From Argyresthia goedartella (lineage: Eukaryota; Arthropoda; Insecta; Lepidoptera; Argyresthiidae), in assembly GCA_949825045.1 (NCBI GenBank), contig OX463816.1:17417579-17481578 (forward strand): a stretch of 64,000 nucleotides of DNA. The letters are read 5' to 3'. A program made the translations under genes and the position numbers. A model generated the notes under the pieces. That model was not told the origin of the DNA. It made no database searches and saw nothing but the letters and a program-made list of their open reading frames with translations. Shown one piece after another: positions 43,296 to 55,440 of the stretch. Each line of letters starts with the position of its first letter. The first letter of the stretch is position 1.

Positions 43296-44636
43296 CTTTG
43301 AAAATTAGTCAAATGTTCCGTTTCGACGCGGACCAATCCACATAATAACAAATAAGTCGCCTTTGGACTATCTTCAAAAGGTAAAATACACATAAACACA
43401 ACTTGTACTAGTAACATATCCACAAAGGAATATTCTCTTACCTTTTAATAGCAACAGGAAAGGGTAATAAAGTAAATATAACACAACTTTATTATACTTC
43501 CGCAGAGCTGTCGTAAAACATTGGCCACAAATTACTGCTGTATTTAAGATGGACTGAGGGAAAATTCAAGTTGACGCTCAATTTTGTTCCGGGCTTGGTA
43601 GAGTGGTTCCCGGAAAGTTCGGAAAGTAAGTTAATTGCTTAGGTTGGTTGAGTTTGCTTGAGCGAGTGGCTTGCAGACCTAGCTAAGTAATTATAAGAAT
43701 ATTTCACCTTTACAGGTTATAACTTTCTGCATGCTCAGTGTGCTTTTGGAAGTGATGCAACTTTTAGAAGATGATGCCGATGATGCATCCTCTTCCACTG
43801 AGCGAGCGCGTGGCGTGAGCAAGGCGACTCCGTTCATCTTAGGCAAAAATTATTTCGTATGTCTGTAGTTGAGTTGTTCTCTTCTACAGGTTGCATTTCT
43901 CAACCGATTCTCGTATTTTTTTTATGAGCCGGTTCGATAATTTTATGTTTTTCGATTCAGTTTTTGGATTTTATGATTATACTGATACTGAGGCATCAAG
44001 TTTCGAAACACGAACCTTTGGTTTTGCCCGATAATATAGTTGTTGAAAGAGAAGGTTCAACACCGCAAATGGCAATTGCTTTTACAGTTTTGAGACAGAC
44101 TTTAGTTATTCATTTTATCACTCCGTATTTGGAAATGGTGTTTATCCAATACGAGTACCTTCTTACATACCACATTTACCCCTGAAACATATATTCGGTA
44201 GAGCTTCAAATGTTGTGACATGATAATTGAATAGGCTGGACGCTGAAAGCCTATTAGCAGCTAGCCCGTGGCTACCTACCAGTCCTAGCATTTAGGTATA
44301 TGATATAGTTATATGGTGTACCATATAACTATAGACATAAACATAACACAGAAAAAAAGCAAAAAAATCAAACTAAATGCTAAAGCTATCTACAGATAGC
44401 GATAGCATTTAGCTTGATTTTCTGTTTGTACCAGGTACTCATAGATAAATTCCAGCTTGAGCACTTGAGCACGACCCACGATGGCGATGCAGTTAACCCA
44501 GTATTAAGGCCCTTGTATCAGAAAAATAGCAACTAGAATCGTGGTAGTTGTAATTTTGGATATTTTTTTCGGGATTTGGGAATTGTCTTCTTAAAGAGAA
44601 ATAGTGCTATAAAGATGAGCTTAAAATTTCTTTTTT
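43296..44636. other. Unassigned sequence with hairpins
   Basis: No coding region was recognised. A perfect 13-bp inverted repeat (ATAGTTATATGGT and its complement with a 2-base loop) lies at 44305-44332, and a weaker one around 44350-44412 (CTAAATGCTAAAGC against GATAGCATTTAG). Confidence 0.5.
44305..44332. repeat. Perfect 13-bp hairpin
   Basis: ATAGTTATATGGT at 44305-44317, loop GT, exact inverse at 44320-44332. Confidence 0.85.
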
Positions 44637-45355
44637 ACATCTTCTCTACATTGGAACACTGTGGGAGAAGAAAGGCGAAGAAACACCCGCAGATTTATTT
44701 TTGGTTCCCTTTTAAGAATATATCGTGTTCTAATACATTTATTAAAATATTAATTGTTTTAAATAATTACAAAATTATTAGCAGCGAGTTCTGTCCTGAT
44801 TTAGATTAACCCCATACAGTCCCGTCATTTAAGTTATCTTATAGTTATATCCCTTTTTAGTCAACTCGCTTTTACATGGTTTTTAAATTGCTCAAATGTC
44901 AACTTCAAAATCTCCAGAGGTATGTTGCAGGAAAGAATGCAACGAATTTTGAAAGAATTGATGATAACTTTCGCGAGTCTAAACCTAGGCGCAACTAAAC
45001 TATGATTATATCTTAGGTTAACATTACAGCTATCGCTAAATTTGGAAAATCTTTTAAGGTGCTTGCGTACATACATTATATTTTCGAAAAAAAATTGACT
45101 AGCTACAGTTAGTAAGACAATTTCTTTAAAAAGTTATCCTAAGGAGTCTGACCGTTTTAAATTATAAATTGCTCGAATATTTCTTTTCAATATTATGAAA
45201 TAGATTGAATATTCTCTGCTTTCCCCCACAACAAGATACCATAGGACATGACACAATGAAAGTTACTAAAATTGACTAGCCTAGATGTAGCCACGTCCAT
45301 GTTTTGTCTGATGTTCCTGATAGCATAAGCCGCAGAACTTGTTAAACTTCCTGTC
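44637..45355 (-). pseudogene. Family A LINE, 5'-truncated (minus)
   Basis: Reverse complement of the RT connection/C-terminal region and 3'-UTR of the 3563-5135 copy. The only open piece is 45076-44861 (YVRKHLKRFSKFSDSCNVNL). It ends upstream at about 45355, meeting the next LINE head to head. Small deletions and frameshifts throughout. Confidence 0.8.
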
Positions 45356-45399
45356 TGATTAATTAACAGAGTCGTGGGTCAAGTATTTCTGATTTTCAT

Positions 45400-46480
45400 A
45401 CAACACCTAAACCCTCCCCTCGGCATCGGCGGACGCTGAATACGTTATGTTTGCCGACGACTGTTGCGCCATTGTCAATGCTGATAACTATGACGACCTG
45501 AAAAGTAAACTTAAAACCGTTATGGACCAAATCGCACGCTGGTTCTCAGTCAATGGGATGATGCTTAACGTCGAAAAGACAAACATAATGCAGTTCCAGC
45601 TCCGAAGAACAAAATGTCACGAGCTGAACGTCACCTGCAACGGCAGTATTGTCCCTCAAGTGGACCACGTCATGTAACTCGGGTTCACTATTGACTCGGG
45701 ACTGACGTGGTTGCAACACATTGACGCCACCTGCAAACGACTGTCATCTGCGTGCTTCGCGCTGTCCAGGCTCATCCCCTGTCTCTCTACTGAAAATGTG
45801 ATGAAGTCGTATTACGGCTACTTTCATTCAGTGTTAATATACGGGCTAGACATTTGGGGAGTGGCCTCGGACCGCGACAGAGCATTTAGGATGCAAAAAC
45901 GTGCCATAAGGGTAATTGCGGGCATGCCCTGGGACCACCCTGCTAGGGAACTATTCAAAGAGTATAACATCCTAACTCTTCCCTGCCTGTATATTTTGGA
46001 GATATGTAAGTACGTAAGGCAAACCTCCATAATTTCCCCACAAATGCTCAAATGATTAAGAGACCTGGCTCAAGACGCAGTCACCTACTATTTGTGGCGC
46101 CCAGATGATTGGCCAAGTCGAGACACTCACTGTCCATAATTGGCCCTAAGCTGTATAATGCCATACCCGACGACGTAAAAAATGAACCCAATAATACTAC
46201 TTTCCTCCGAAACTTAAAAAAGCTGCTTATGTCAAATGCGTGCTATTCGATAGACGACTTCTACAAAATCGCTTGGTCAAAACAATAACATATCATAATT
46301 AATTAATTAGAATATATAATATACTAACTAAAAAGTATTATAAACTTATTTAATATAATAAACAAATTTGTTTTTGTACCATGTAAAATCCTTACAAAAA
46401 AAATATGTTAATTTGAATAAAGTACTATGAATGTGACTTGTAAACTGTGTTTATTAATAAAAAATTGAATTGAATTGAAT
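45400..46480 (+). pseudogene. LINE RT, family K relative, 5'-truncated
   Basis: It starts within the RT just before the catalytic box (AEYVMFADDCCAIVNADNYD). The first frame (45447-45677) runs through SVNGMMLNVEKTNIMQF and stops at a TAA (VDHVM*LGFTIDSG). The second (45711-46055) has YFHSVLIYGLDIWGVASD, MQKRAIRVIAGM and ARELFKEYNILTLPCLYILE. The tail is a TTGAA repeat at about 46467-46483. The domain order matches the LINE at 20815-23380. Confidence 0.82.
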
Positions 46481-46489
46481 TGGCTGTAT

Positions 46490-46600
46490 ATCATGGTAGA
46501 GTTGGAATTTTTACAGAATGTGTATTTCTATTGCCGCTACAGCAACAAATAATAAACTGCATGAGATTTTATAAATTAAAGGGGGTCCCCTTACAATAGA
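46490..46600 (-). mobile_element. GTGCGAGTC-type repeat fragment (minus)
   Basis: ATTTCTATTGCCGCTACAGC and AACAAATAATA are the inverse of the middle segment of the 26911 repeat. Confidence 0.55.
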
Positions 46601-48442
46601 TATATTTCAATATCCCTTCCCCTGCGAATGGCCAAATCATCGTCATTCAAATATAATTGACAATTTTGCATCTTCTATAAATAGATTCGATGGTGCAATT
46701 GGTTTGAGTAGGGGTGGTGCCTCGGTTTGAAAGCTATTCAGACATAATTTTTTGTTTTTGTTTTGTTCAATATTCTTATATAAATTATCAAGTTCGTAAC
46801 TTTACTGCCACCATTAGCCACATTTATAAAAATAGTAGCAAATATAATTCTCAGATTAAATGGAAGAGAAATTAAAAAGGAAAACATATTCCTGTTGATA
46901 TGAAGGCACACCAAGGGAAGGTAACTCCCTACACGGAAAATTTTAAATCACGTACAAAATGGAGCAGCAATTTTGTACAGGATAAACAGTTTTAATGTTA
47001 ATGAGTCTCGCGTCTGCGGTGGCGTCAAGCCCGGGGCGTTTCTTTGAAAACAAGCGAAAATCCGACACAAGACTCACATTGTGTACATTCACCCCTAGCT
47101 CTAACTTCGCTGGAATCTTTGTGCGCTGTTAAATGGACAACAGAGTTATAAATAAACCCATTATGGAAGCAAAACGTTAATGGAGTTTCTGCTAAAGTGT
47201 GCTATCGACTTTTGAAATAATTGATCACAATAGGCAAACGGTAAAGTACAACTCGCCACTCTTTGTCAGACAACAACGGCATTAATAAATGTATTTGACG
47301 GCTGATTTGATAAAGATAGATTCTTTCATATTTCCGGGTACTATGATTCTTTGAGATGAAAATCCTGGACAATGAAAGCGGCTTGAACAGTCGGGAATTC
47401 AAGACGACAACATTTTGTTTACCTAACGCGGCATCTCGATAGCGTACGGTATCCTCTTGAATACGTAAACATGTCATTTATATAAGCAATGCTGATGTTG
47501 AGATAAACACTTCCTACACTAAGCTAAATGCAGCCGCGTCATGATATCCCAACCTATCTTTTTTTTCGTATTCATCGAATTATATTATATTATATTATAT
47601 ATTTAGGATTCCACGCAATCGCAAATGCGTATTTTGATCATGACCCGTAGAGTGCAACATTATTTATTTTGGAATGTAATTTGAGATGTGATATGGGAAA
47701 ATGTTTGAAAAGCATTTAATTGACATCCCAAAGCGTAGCCAACCTTCCCAAAAATATTTTATTTTATTTTATTTATCGCAAAACGCAACAGATAATTTAC
47801 ATTTCAGTTCTAAGTTTATATAAGTACACGTGGTTTTAAATCAAATAATTTATCCTAAAGGTTGTTTTGAGAGCATGCTCAGTATTGGACAGATAACATA
47901 ATTGTTTAATTATTATAAAGGAAGATGCCCATTTTAGGCCCAAGACTGCCCAACCACGAGATAGTTACTAATAATGATGATTATTCACAAGTTTATTTAT
48001 CAATATTTTATTTTGGTACATAACTATGGGGATACGTTGACGTTTAGTGTATGATAAAACTGGCATAATTCCATAATTATTGGTCAATCTGAGTGAGTAA
48101 ACAAGGGGGTTGCTTAAGCAAAGTAACATTAAACAAGACAAACAAGTATAGTCAAATATAGAGATAATCCAAGATAATAATTTTTGTAGCTGACATTTAA
48201 AGACAAAAAGATTCACAAACACATCCAAGGTCTTATGTTCGTTAGACAGATCATTATAAGAGATGGCTCATATTAGCTAGTGGTTCATGGCAAGCTTTTG
48301 CGTTCTATAAACCGGTAATACATGGTAACACGAAAGTTTTCATTTCCTTGGCGGCCTCTGAAGTATCTGGTAATTTTATCTTTATTTTAGCTAAAGTATA
48401 CAAGCATAAAATTCTGCATGGAACACTACATACATCTCTATA
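46601..48442. other. Unassigned AT-rich sequence
   Basis: It contains an ATATT repeat (about 47580-47602) and a TTTTA repeat (about 47756-47780). A minus-strand 86-codon frame (47968-48228) directly follows and has no identifiable motif; a decayed LINE end is possible but not shown. Confidence 0.45.
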
Positions 48443-48444
48443 TA

Positions 48445-49752
48445 CATAGTCAGGTCATAAGTTCTGTCACATGTGCAATATGAAATAATTTAGACATGTT
48501 TATTATTTATGTAAACATTTATATAGCAAAATGAACTTAATTAAACATAGATTCTTATGGTAATAAAGTTTATTCAAAATGACCCCCGCGATTTTGAATA
48601 CAGGCCTTTATTCTGCGCGGCCAGTCGTCTATCGCAGCACGAACGAGGTCCATGTCAATATCGGCGGCTGCCTTAATCAAGGATGCCTTGAGTGACTCCA
48701 ATTCAGGATGAGGCTTTGAGCAGGCCTTTCCTCCAAGTGTTGCCATATCTTGTAATCTAACGGACTCAAATCTGGACTGGAGGAGGGCCAGTCTTCGTGC
48801 CGGATGAAGTCGATTTCACGCGCCGCCAGCCAGTCTTGTGTGCTTTTCGCTCTATGAGCTGGCGCAGAATCTTGTTGGAATACCCAGTGCCTGTTATTAA
48901 ACATGGTATGAGAAACAGGTTCCACAAGGTTCTTGAGGACTGTATTTTGATACACAACTGCATTCGTTTTTACACCTTTCTCACAAAAATGTACCTCAGT
49001 TAAGCCCCAATAAGAGACTCCCAACCAAACTATGAGCGAGGATGGAAAATGACCTCGTTGGACACGCGGAATACGGTTGCTCGCTTCTTCACTGCTGTGT
49101 GCGTACACCTTATCATTTTGTTTGTTGTAGCTCTCTTCCACGGTGAAAATTTTTTCATCCGAAAAAAGAATTTACCGATGCTTTTTTCCCGCGTACCGCT
49201 TCAACAAAGCGCGGCATCTCTTCAGTCTCAGGTCCATTAAACGAGCGTCCAAACGATGTCCTGTTTTTCTTCGATATTCCCTAAGCCCTAAGTCTTCATT
49301 TAACACCCCTTTCACCGTGGTCCTGCTTAACCCCATCTGAAGGGCCAACAGTTTCTGCTTACGTATGGGATTTCTTTGAATTCGCGCCTTCACAGCTTTT
49401 ATCACTGCTGGAGTCCTAACAGAGCGAGGGCGACCACTTCTTGACCTGTCTTCTACACAAGAGTCTTCATTATATCGTTTTATGGTACGATAAACGAATC
49501 TTTTGGTTATATTCAAATTTTTCAGTAAGTCGAAAATCTGAATTGGCGCGTAACCGCAACGATGCAACGCAATAACTGCGACACGGTCTTCTTTAAGTGT
49601 CCACTCCATATTTAAAAATGAGGAAAATTCTAAAAAGTACACATTTTTATTTTCATGAAAAATTCGAAATTCGAATTCAATAAACTTTTTTGTGGCCAGC
49701 GTTCTAAATTCAAAAGTTTTTATTGTGTGACAGAACTTATGACCTGACTGTG
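48445..49752 (-). mobile_element. maT (DD37D) transposon, copy B
   Basis: 1308 bp, the same terminal repeats as copy A (CATAGTCAGGTCATAAGTTC at the left), TA on both sides (48443-48444 and 49753-49754), opposite orientation. It is one base shorter than copy A, explained by a single-base deletion in the transposase gene. Confidence 0.95.
48570..49609 (-). pseudogene. maT transposase, inactive (copy B)
   Basis: The same start (MEWTLKEDRV) and the same domain order as copy A. Here the first catalytic Asp is kept (ILFSDEKIFTVEE), but the preceding codon is a TAA (after GKKHR) where copy A has GAA, and a single A is lost after HLEER (copy A has one more A in GGAAAAGG), which shifts the last 60 or so codons. 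The QQD and SPLD motifs are present. The lesions are different from those in copy A, so both copies are inactive for independent reasons. Confidence 0.93.
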
Positions 49753-49834
49753 TATATAGTTTTCCATGCAGAATTTCCAAAGAGTTCATTTGCAAAGTGT
49801 TCCAGGCGTGATTGGTACAACCGATATTTTAACT

Positions 49835-51369
49835 ACTTATCATAACCCCTCTTTACTGCGTCCAAAAACCGCACGTTACGATCAGCATAATGTTAAACTA
49901 CTTGGTAAAAACTCATTTCTTATCTGAATATTGAACACTATGACCATAATGTGTAATTTTTCTACATATTATGACATTCAAATTTCGCTTCGCCCTACTT
50001 TGTCTGTGAAGTTGGTACTACAGAACAAGCTAAACAACTCAATGCCACAATGCCGGTCAAACATGCGGTTCCTGAACACATCAAAGAGAGCTTATGATAT
50101 GTGTGTAGATAAACTAGTGTATTTGACTGTACATAATTAGGCATTAAAACTCTCGAGTGATATTATTATGAAACTCGCCTTCAGCTCGTTTCATAAACTC
50201 ACTCTCGACATTTAATGCCCTCCATTATCTATCAGTCACATAAACTACATCCGAAGGAATCTGCCTTATATATTTTAAATCGAGTCAATAAGTTCTTTGT
50301 AAAAGGGACTCCAAACCACAGAAAAATATTCTAAGTTACTTCGTATGAAACTATTGTAGAGTGTTAGCAAAGAAAGAGGATTACGGAGGTCTTGTGTTAA
50401 GCTAATAAAAAACTGAGTAATTTATTACAGGACGATTTTAGATAAACATAGTGCAACCTAAAGTTTAGTTACATGTCCAATATTACTCATAATTCGCGCA
50501 CCGTGCTGAAACTGTTTAATTGTTGGTTAACTATTTTATATATACACTAAATACGTTGTTTATCTTTGACAGCTTTATAACGAAACATTTGTCGACATAA
50601 ACCCTTTACGTGCCAGTGCGAAAACTTGCGGAGCGCTATAAGTGCTTCCTTTCCTATAATATTAGAAAAAAGAAGCAGTGGCAGTTTTTGCGATAGTTTA
50701 AAATATTAAACCGTCACGTGCAACGCCCGGCCAAGAAGAAGAGTGCCTTGAGTGCAGGGTCTCTTTAGAGTACCGTACCTAAAAGGTAAAAAAGTAACCC
50801 TTATAGGATCACTCGCGTGTCCGTCCGTCCGGATGTCACAGGCACTTTTCTCAGGAACTGTAAGATACGGAGCCTTAAAATCTTCTGTAATAGTAGTTTA
50901 TGTGACTGCTACATAATAGAGGGCATTAATACTCGAGACTGGGTTCATGAAACGAGCCGAAGGCGAGTTTCATAATAATATCACTCGAGAGTTTTAATGC
51001 CTAATAATGAACAGTTACATACACTAGTTTATCTACACACCTATCATAAGCTCTCTTTGATGTGTTCAGGAACCGCATGTTTGACCGGCATTGTGGCTCT
51101 GCAGTTGTTTAGCTTGTTCTGTAGCACCAACTTCGGGCGTCGGCGTTCGAAATTTTAATGTTAGTACCAACTTCACAAACAAACTAGGGGCGGCATGCAG
51201 GCGGGCGTCGGCGTTCGAAATTTGAATGTCATTATATGTAGAAAAACTACACATAATGACCATAATGTGTAGTTTTCCAGATACGAAACGAGTTTTTACC
51301 GAGTAGTTTAACATAATGCTGATCGTAACGTGCGGTTTTTGAACGCAGTAAAGAGGGTTTATGATACGT
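49835..51369. mobile_element. Fold-back element with long inverted arms
   Basis: The left arm (about 49835-50249) is matched by the right arm (about 50893-51369) in inverse orientation; shared words include ATTATTATGAAACTCGCCTT, CGGTCAAACATGCGGTTCCT and CGCACGTTACGATCAGCAT. The right arm is about 60 bp longer because CGGCGTTCGAAATTT occurs twice in it. A unit ending ATGATA(T/C)GTGTGTAGATAAA recurs inside the left arm (about 50065-50113) and at the right outer end (51331-51379). The spacer is about 640 bp with no ORF of note. No transposase is present. Superfamily unknown. Confidence 0.88.
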
Positions 51370-51699
51370 GTGTAGATAAAAATACTTACAACCGTATGTA
51401 ATATAATTCAGGTCCAAAATGAATAAAATATAGCCTACAAAAAAGTAGAGCGGGGTTAAATGACAAAACGAAAAAAAAAACCTTATAAATCACGTAGGTT
51501 ATTGAAAATAAGGACTCTTTACAAACGTTTCAAAAATATACTTTTTAATTGAAGTTTTGATAACTTCAGAAGTTATGATCAAAAAAGTGCAAAACATTAC
51601 CATCCCCCCTAACTCCGTAACTACAGAGTCTTATATTATTATTTCTTATATTATGAAAAAATCGCATATTATAGAAATGAAGCCAAAGATTACAGGAAA

Positions 51700-51900
51700 A
51701 CCTACCCGGAATTGCCAAGATTTTTATTTAACTGTAACCACATACAAACTAATAAATGCACCTGGTTACGATATGGTGCATGAAAGTAGCCGCACTAATA
51801 ACTTTGTAAACAACATTTTGATATGTAAAATCCAAACCATTCACTCCACACTATCCCTACCATTGAACGACTCGCTCGATAGATTTATGGGATGTAAAAA
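51700..51900 (-). mobile_element. GTGCGAGTC-type repeat fragment (minus)
   Basis: ACAAACTAATAAATGCACCTGG, in two parts, and ACTTTGTAAACAACATTTTG match the inverse of 26950-27070. A 135-codon plus-strand frame (51557-51964) crosses it and is judged incidental. Confidence 0.6.
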
Positions 51901-52929
51901 TGGAAGCAGGCCGGGTCAGATATTGTCATATTACTCAACTACAACGAAAAGGCAACAAATTTAATACAGAAAAGGGTTAACTTACATTTTACCAAATGTT
52001 TTTATTTACAGTTCTTTTTATGTTTTTTGCTGTTTTTTGAATATTTCCTAGCTGCGGTGAGGTGGGTAAATTTTGGCCACTTGTTGCACGATTTGTTCCA
52101 AACATTTCACAACACTAACACTTTAGAATAAACTTTTCATTCTTGTGATGTTATTTTCACTCATTACTATAACTCAAACCAACTTTTGTTCAAACGCCTT
52201 TTGTTTTATCCATACGAAATAAATACCAAGTTGTTAACCACAAATCAACGAAACACATAATCCATAGACCACATCGTTAAAGTGCTGCGGCACACACAAA
52301 ATTGTTTATCACACAGATAATATAAAACTCTTAAACATTTGGTAAACTCCAGAATGCTTTTTGAGAAAAAATCTGATAGAGTACACAAACCGCAATGTGA
52401 CTGACGGTAAAGCGCTTCGGAAAAGTCTAATAAAGAAATATCTACCTCTTCCAGGACATCTCCAATATCCTGACATTATAAACAAGAATTGTTTGAATAT
52501 TCCCAATAAATATAATTTCGACTTAACTTATTTGACATATTTTGAAAGTAATAGAGATCGCAATAATATTTATCTCAAACTAAATACCATTGACGAAACA
52601 GTAATCTTTAAGATAAGTTTATATCCAAACTTGCTTTAATATTAATTAAAAGCAAGTCTAAAGCATTTATTTTGGGTAAAAAACACAAACTGAAAAAATT
52701 AATGGGACACCATCCCGCGGTTATGATTGGGGAGTTAAGTGAAGCACTCAATCTGGATGTAGTTATGGTCTATCACTTAAAATAAAAAAGTATACTGTGG
52801 AGGGAGTAAGAAACCGTTTTTTCAGCTAAAATTCTTATACAACCTCCGAAGATATCTCAGTGAAAATAAATACATGAATACTTTTCTGAGATTTTTTGGT
52901 GACGTCCAAAATTATTTTTCTGCTTATGG
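51901..52929. other. Unassigned sequence with a 92-codon frame
   Basis: A plus frame at 52361-52639 (MRKNLIEYTNRNVTDGKALR, then KKYLPLPGHLQYPDIINKN) has varied, protein-like composition but no family I can name; it could be a decayed transposon ORF. The remainder is AT-rich with nothing recognised. Confidence 0.3.
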
Positions 52930-53095
52930 TTATTGTTTGTATGCCAAATCTCTCAATCTGGTACAACGTGTTCAGAATGCTTCTACCTGCTTTTTTTCAA
53001 TATTCCAGCTCACTCTCATGTTACCCCATTAATAAAAAATGCAAATTTGTTAATAATCGAAAACTGACTTACTTAAACTGTTTATGGCAACACTT
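52930..53095 (+). pseudogene. LINE RT connection fragment
   Basis: One frame has SLNLVQRVQNASTCFF and another HSHVTPLIKNANLLIIENRL. Both are the region after the RT core of CR1/Jockey-type LINEs (usual form LQRVQNACIR..). It is frameshifted and short. Confidence 0.55.
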
Positions 53096-53116
53096 ATGTT
53101 ACACACACACACACAC

Positions 53117-53360
53117 GACGACCCGAATGGCCGAGTCGGCAGTAACCCTGCCTACGAAGCCAAGGGTCCCGGGTTCGAGTCCCGGTGGGGGCGAATAATT
53201 GATTGATGAGAACGGATGTCTGTACCCTAGTCATGGTTGTTTATCTATCTAAGTATAATATTTATCTATATAAGTAAGTGTGTCGTTGTCTAGTACCCAA
53301 GATACAGGGAATCCTAGTGTGGGGCTAGATCAATGTGTGTAAATAGTGTCTAAGGTATAT
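53117..53360 (+). mobile_element. tRNA-derived SINE, copy 2
   Basis: Head with A box TGGCCGAGTCGG (53128-53139) and B box GGTTCGAGTCC (53172-53182), both intact. The body is shared with the copy at 10066-10305. It follows directly after a short AC microsatellite (53100-53116). The acceptor stem does not pair, so it is a SINE rather than a tRNA gene. Confidence 0.88.
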
Positions 53361-53479
53361 ATTATATATGTTTAGAGACATAAAACATGATAAGCCAGAG
53401 TAAAAACGAAAAACTTGTTAGGCGCTGGACTTTTGTTGAAGATAGCAACGTGATCAGCTATGCACAAAGCCGCTTAGTA

Positions 53480-53640
53480 TGCCGCGGCACCGGACTTCTG
53501 CGTTTCGTGGTAGCGTCCGGTTCCGGGCTACTAAGTGCTGGAACGACCTCCCTCCGCCACTTAGACAGCTTGAGAGTGAGGTTGCCTTCAAGAATTCATT
53601 AAAAACTTATTATGGCTCGGAAAAGATGCTCCCGCTCCCC
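53480..53640 (+). pseudogene. LINE ORF2 C-terminus fragment
   Basis: One frame reads PRHRTSAFRGSVRFRATKCW, then NDLPPPLRQLESEVAFKNSL. This is a widespread C-terminal sequence of insect LINE RTs (..W..LP..IR....F...L). 5'-truncated; the remainder of the element is not seen. Confidence 0.7.
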
Positions 53641-54384
53641 TAGTCCCACCTGTATTATAAATCCATCAATATTCATATTTTGACAAACAATAATAAGCAA
53701 TTAATTACAAAATCAATTATAGCAACTAAATTAATTTATACTGACCAATGACAGTTTATAAAGTATAAGTTTATACAGTATAGACTAACAGTTTACACTA
53801 ACATATTAATAGGTACCTTTTGCTAATGCTTTCAGTTGAGCGCGCCGTCACCCTTGGTCTGGTACTAACGGAAGATCAGCGCCTGAGGAGTCTACTTCCC
53901 AGGCACATGCTGAGTCGGAAACATTTTGCAGGTGCCACACCGCCCTCAGTTTTAGTGCAATTTAGGTACCTCGGTCTGCTGCGGCCGCACGTACGATGTG
54001 ACAATGACGACCACGTTGAAGATCATTTATTTCGCGCTTGTACATATGTACATTGGACGGCTAGGAGACACATGGGCGAGCTAGCCATTAGCTAGGGGAT
54101 TACTATACTATTACTAGTTCTCCGCTTTTGTATTTTCGTGACACCGTGTCGGGTATTATCAAATACCATAAATCGATAAATCTTGCTGCTCTAACAAATT
54201 GCCGCTTAATATCATCTGACGCTGCTAATTTGTGTGTAATTTAATTTAACTTTTTACGAGTGTATTCTGATTTGTGTCTTAATGTTTACAATGTTATTTT
54301 ATGTTTGATTCTAATTTTCTTCTATGTTTTGTGTGTATGTGTGCATAAGCAAATTAATGAATATTAGTCAATAGCCTATACTGT
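53641..54384. other. Unassigned sequence with a 91-codon frame
   Basis: A plus frame (53820-54095) ends VRCDNDDHVEDHLFRACTYV, a CxxDxxVEDxLFxxC arrangement a little like the C-terminal zinc knuckle of RNase H-type LINEs. The support is weak; no other domain is visible. Confidence 0.3.
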
Positions 54385-54505
54385 CCTGCCCAGGTTTTCT
54401 GGAAGAAATCCCTTTTTACAGATAAGTTCACCTTTGTGCATAAGTGTTAATGTATTTAATTTATTATTTATCGTGCAATAAATTATCTTGATATTGATAT
54501 TGTTT
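54385..54505 (+). mobile_element. LINE 3' tail, family B
   Basis: TTTTCTGGAAGAAATCCC, AAGTTCACCTTTGTGCATAA and GTGCAATAAATTATCTTGAT follow the family B 3'-UTR; the tail is a TTGATA repeat. Confidence 0.65.
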
Positions 54506-55440
54506 TTATGAAATAAATGATTTAATTTAATCATCTTGCGGGCCGAATATCAAGTAGATTATACTTTGTCTTTAACGAAATAAATGTGTTCACTTTCGTG
54601 TTATTACCTACAAAGATGGATTGCCATGTCAATGTAAAATTAATAACGAAAATATTTTTCATCGTAGCAACACGACTTGGCACACTGTCCATCATATCGC
54701 TCGGTCGCATTATTCCCAACGCAATCGATTTCCATCTAAACTAACATTCCTAAATAACATATTTTATTTTACCGATTCAGCAGTATATTTATGATGGGTC
54801 GATAGCTGAAAGACGATGAGGTGGGACGTCCGCTGAATATAGGCGAGTGATCGGAACTCTATTGTGAATATTTCGTACATGTATTCGTTTGTGTACTCAC
54901 TTTATCGGCTGTGGCCAGGAATCAGATGTTTAATTATGAAATTAAACTTCTGTATTAACAAAACAATGATGTTTTGTTGATACATTTCAGGATTCTTCCA
55001 TAATGTAAATGAGTAAGAAATATTTTCTCTTGAATTGAGTACTCTTATTTCACCACGCTTTGGATGTGGATGAAATTGTGAAAAAACATTAAATGCAGAT
55101 TTTATTAGCACCTATTTTAATATTATTATAAGGTTACAAAAATTAAGTTTTTAACAGGCCAACGAATTAAATTGGTCATATACATTTTGTTCGATTCCAA
55201 ATCGATATTCGATCGATGGTTTCTGAACGGTCTTTTTAATTTGACGTTAGCTGTCAATCTGGCAGTTTTGACAACTGACAGACGAAAGTCCTCGCAATGT
55301 AAACGCGTTTTGGTTAGGGGTTGAAATTAAATCGCAGGGCATCTGGAATGTATCCGGGATTCCCTCAGGATTGTTAATATAGCTGAGTGTGCCGTTGTCT
55401 CTCGAACCAGATAAAGTTCGGAGTTTCGTGCCCGATTTGT
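54506..55440. other. Unassigned AT-rich sequence
   Basis: No coding region, RNA gene or repeat family was recognised. Composition changes sharply to GC-rich at about 55430. Confidence 0.5.

Noticed and set aside
51557..51964. 135-codon plus-strand ORF as a gene
   Set aside because: Much of it overlaps a fragment of the moth-type interspersed repeat in inverse orientation, and no protein motif is present.
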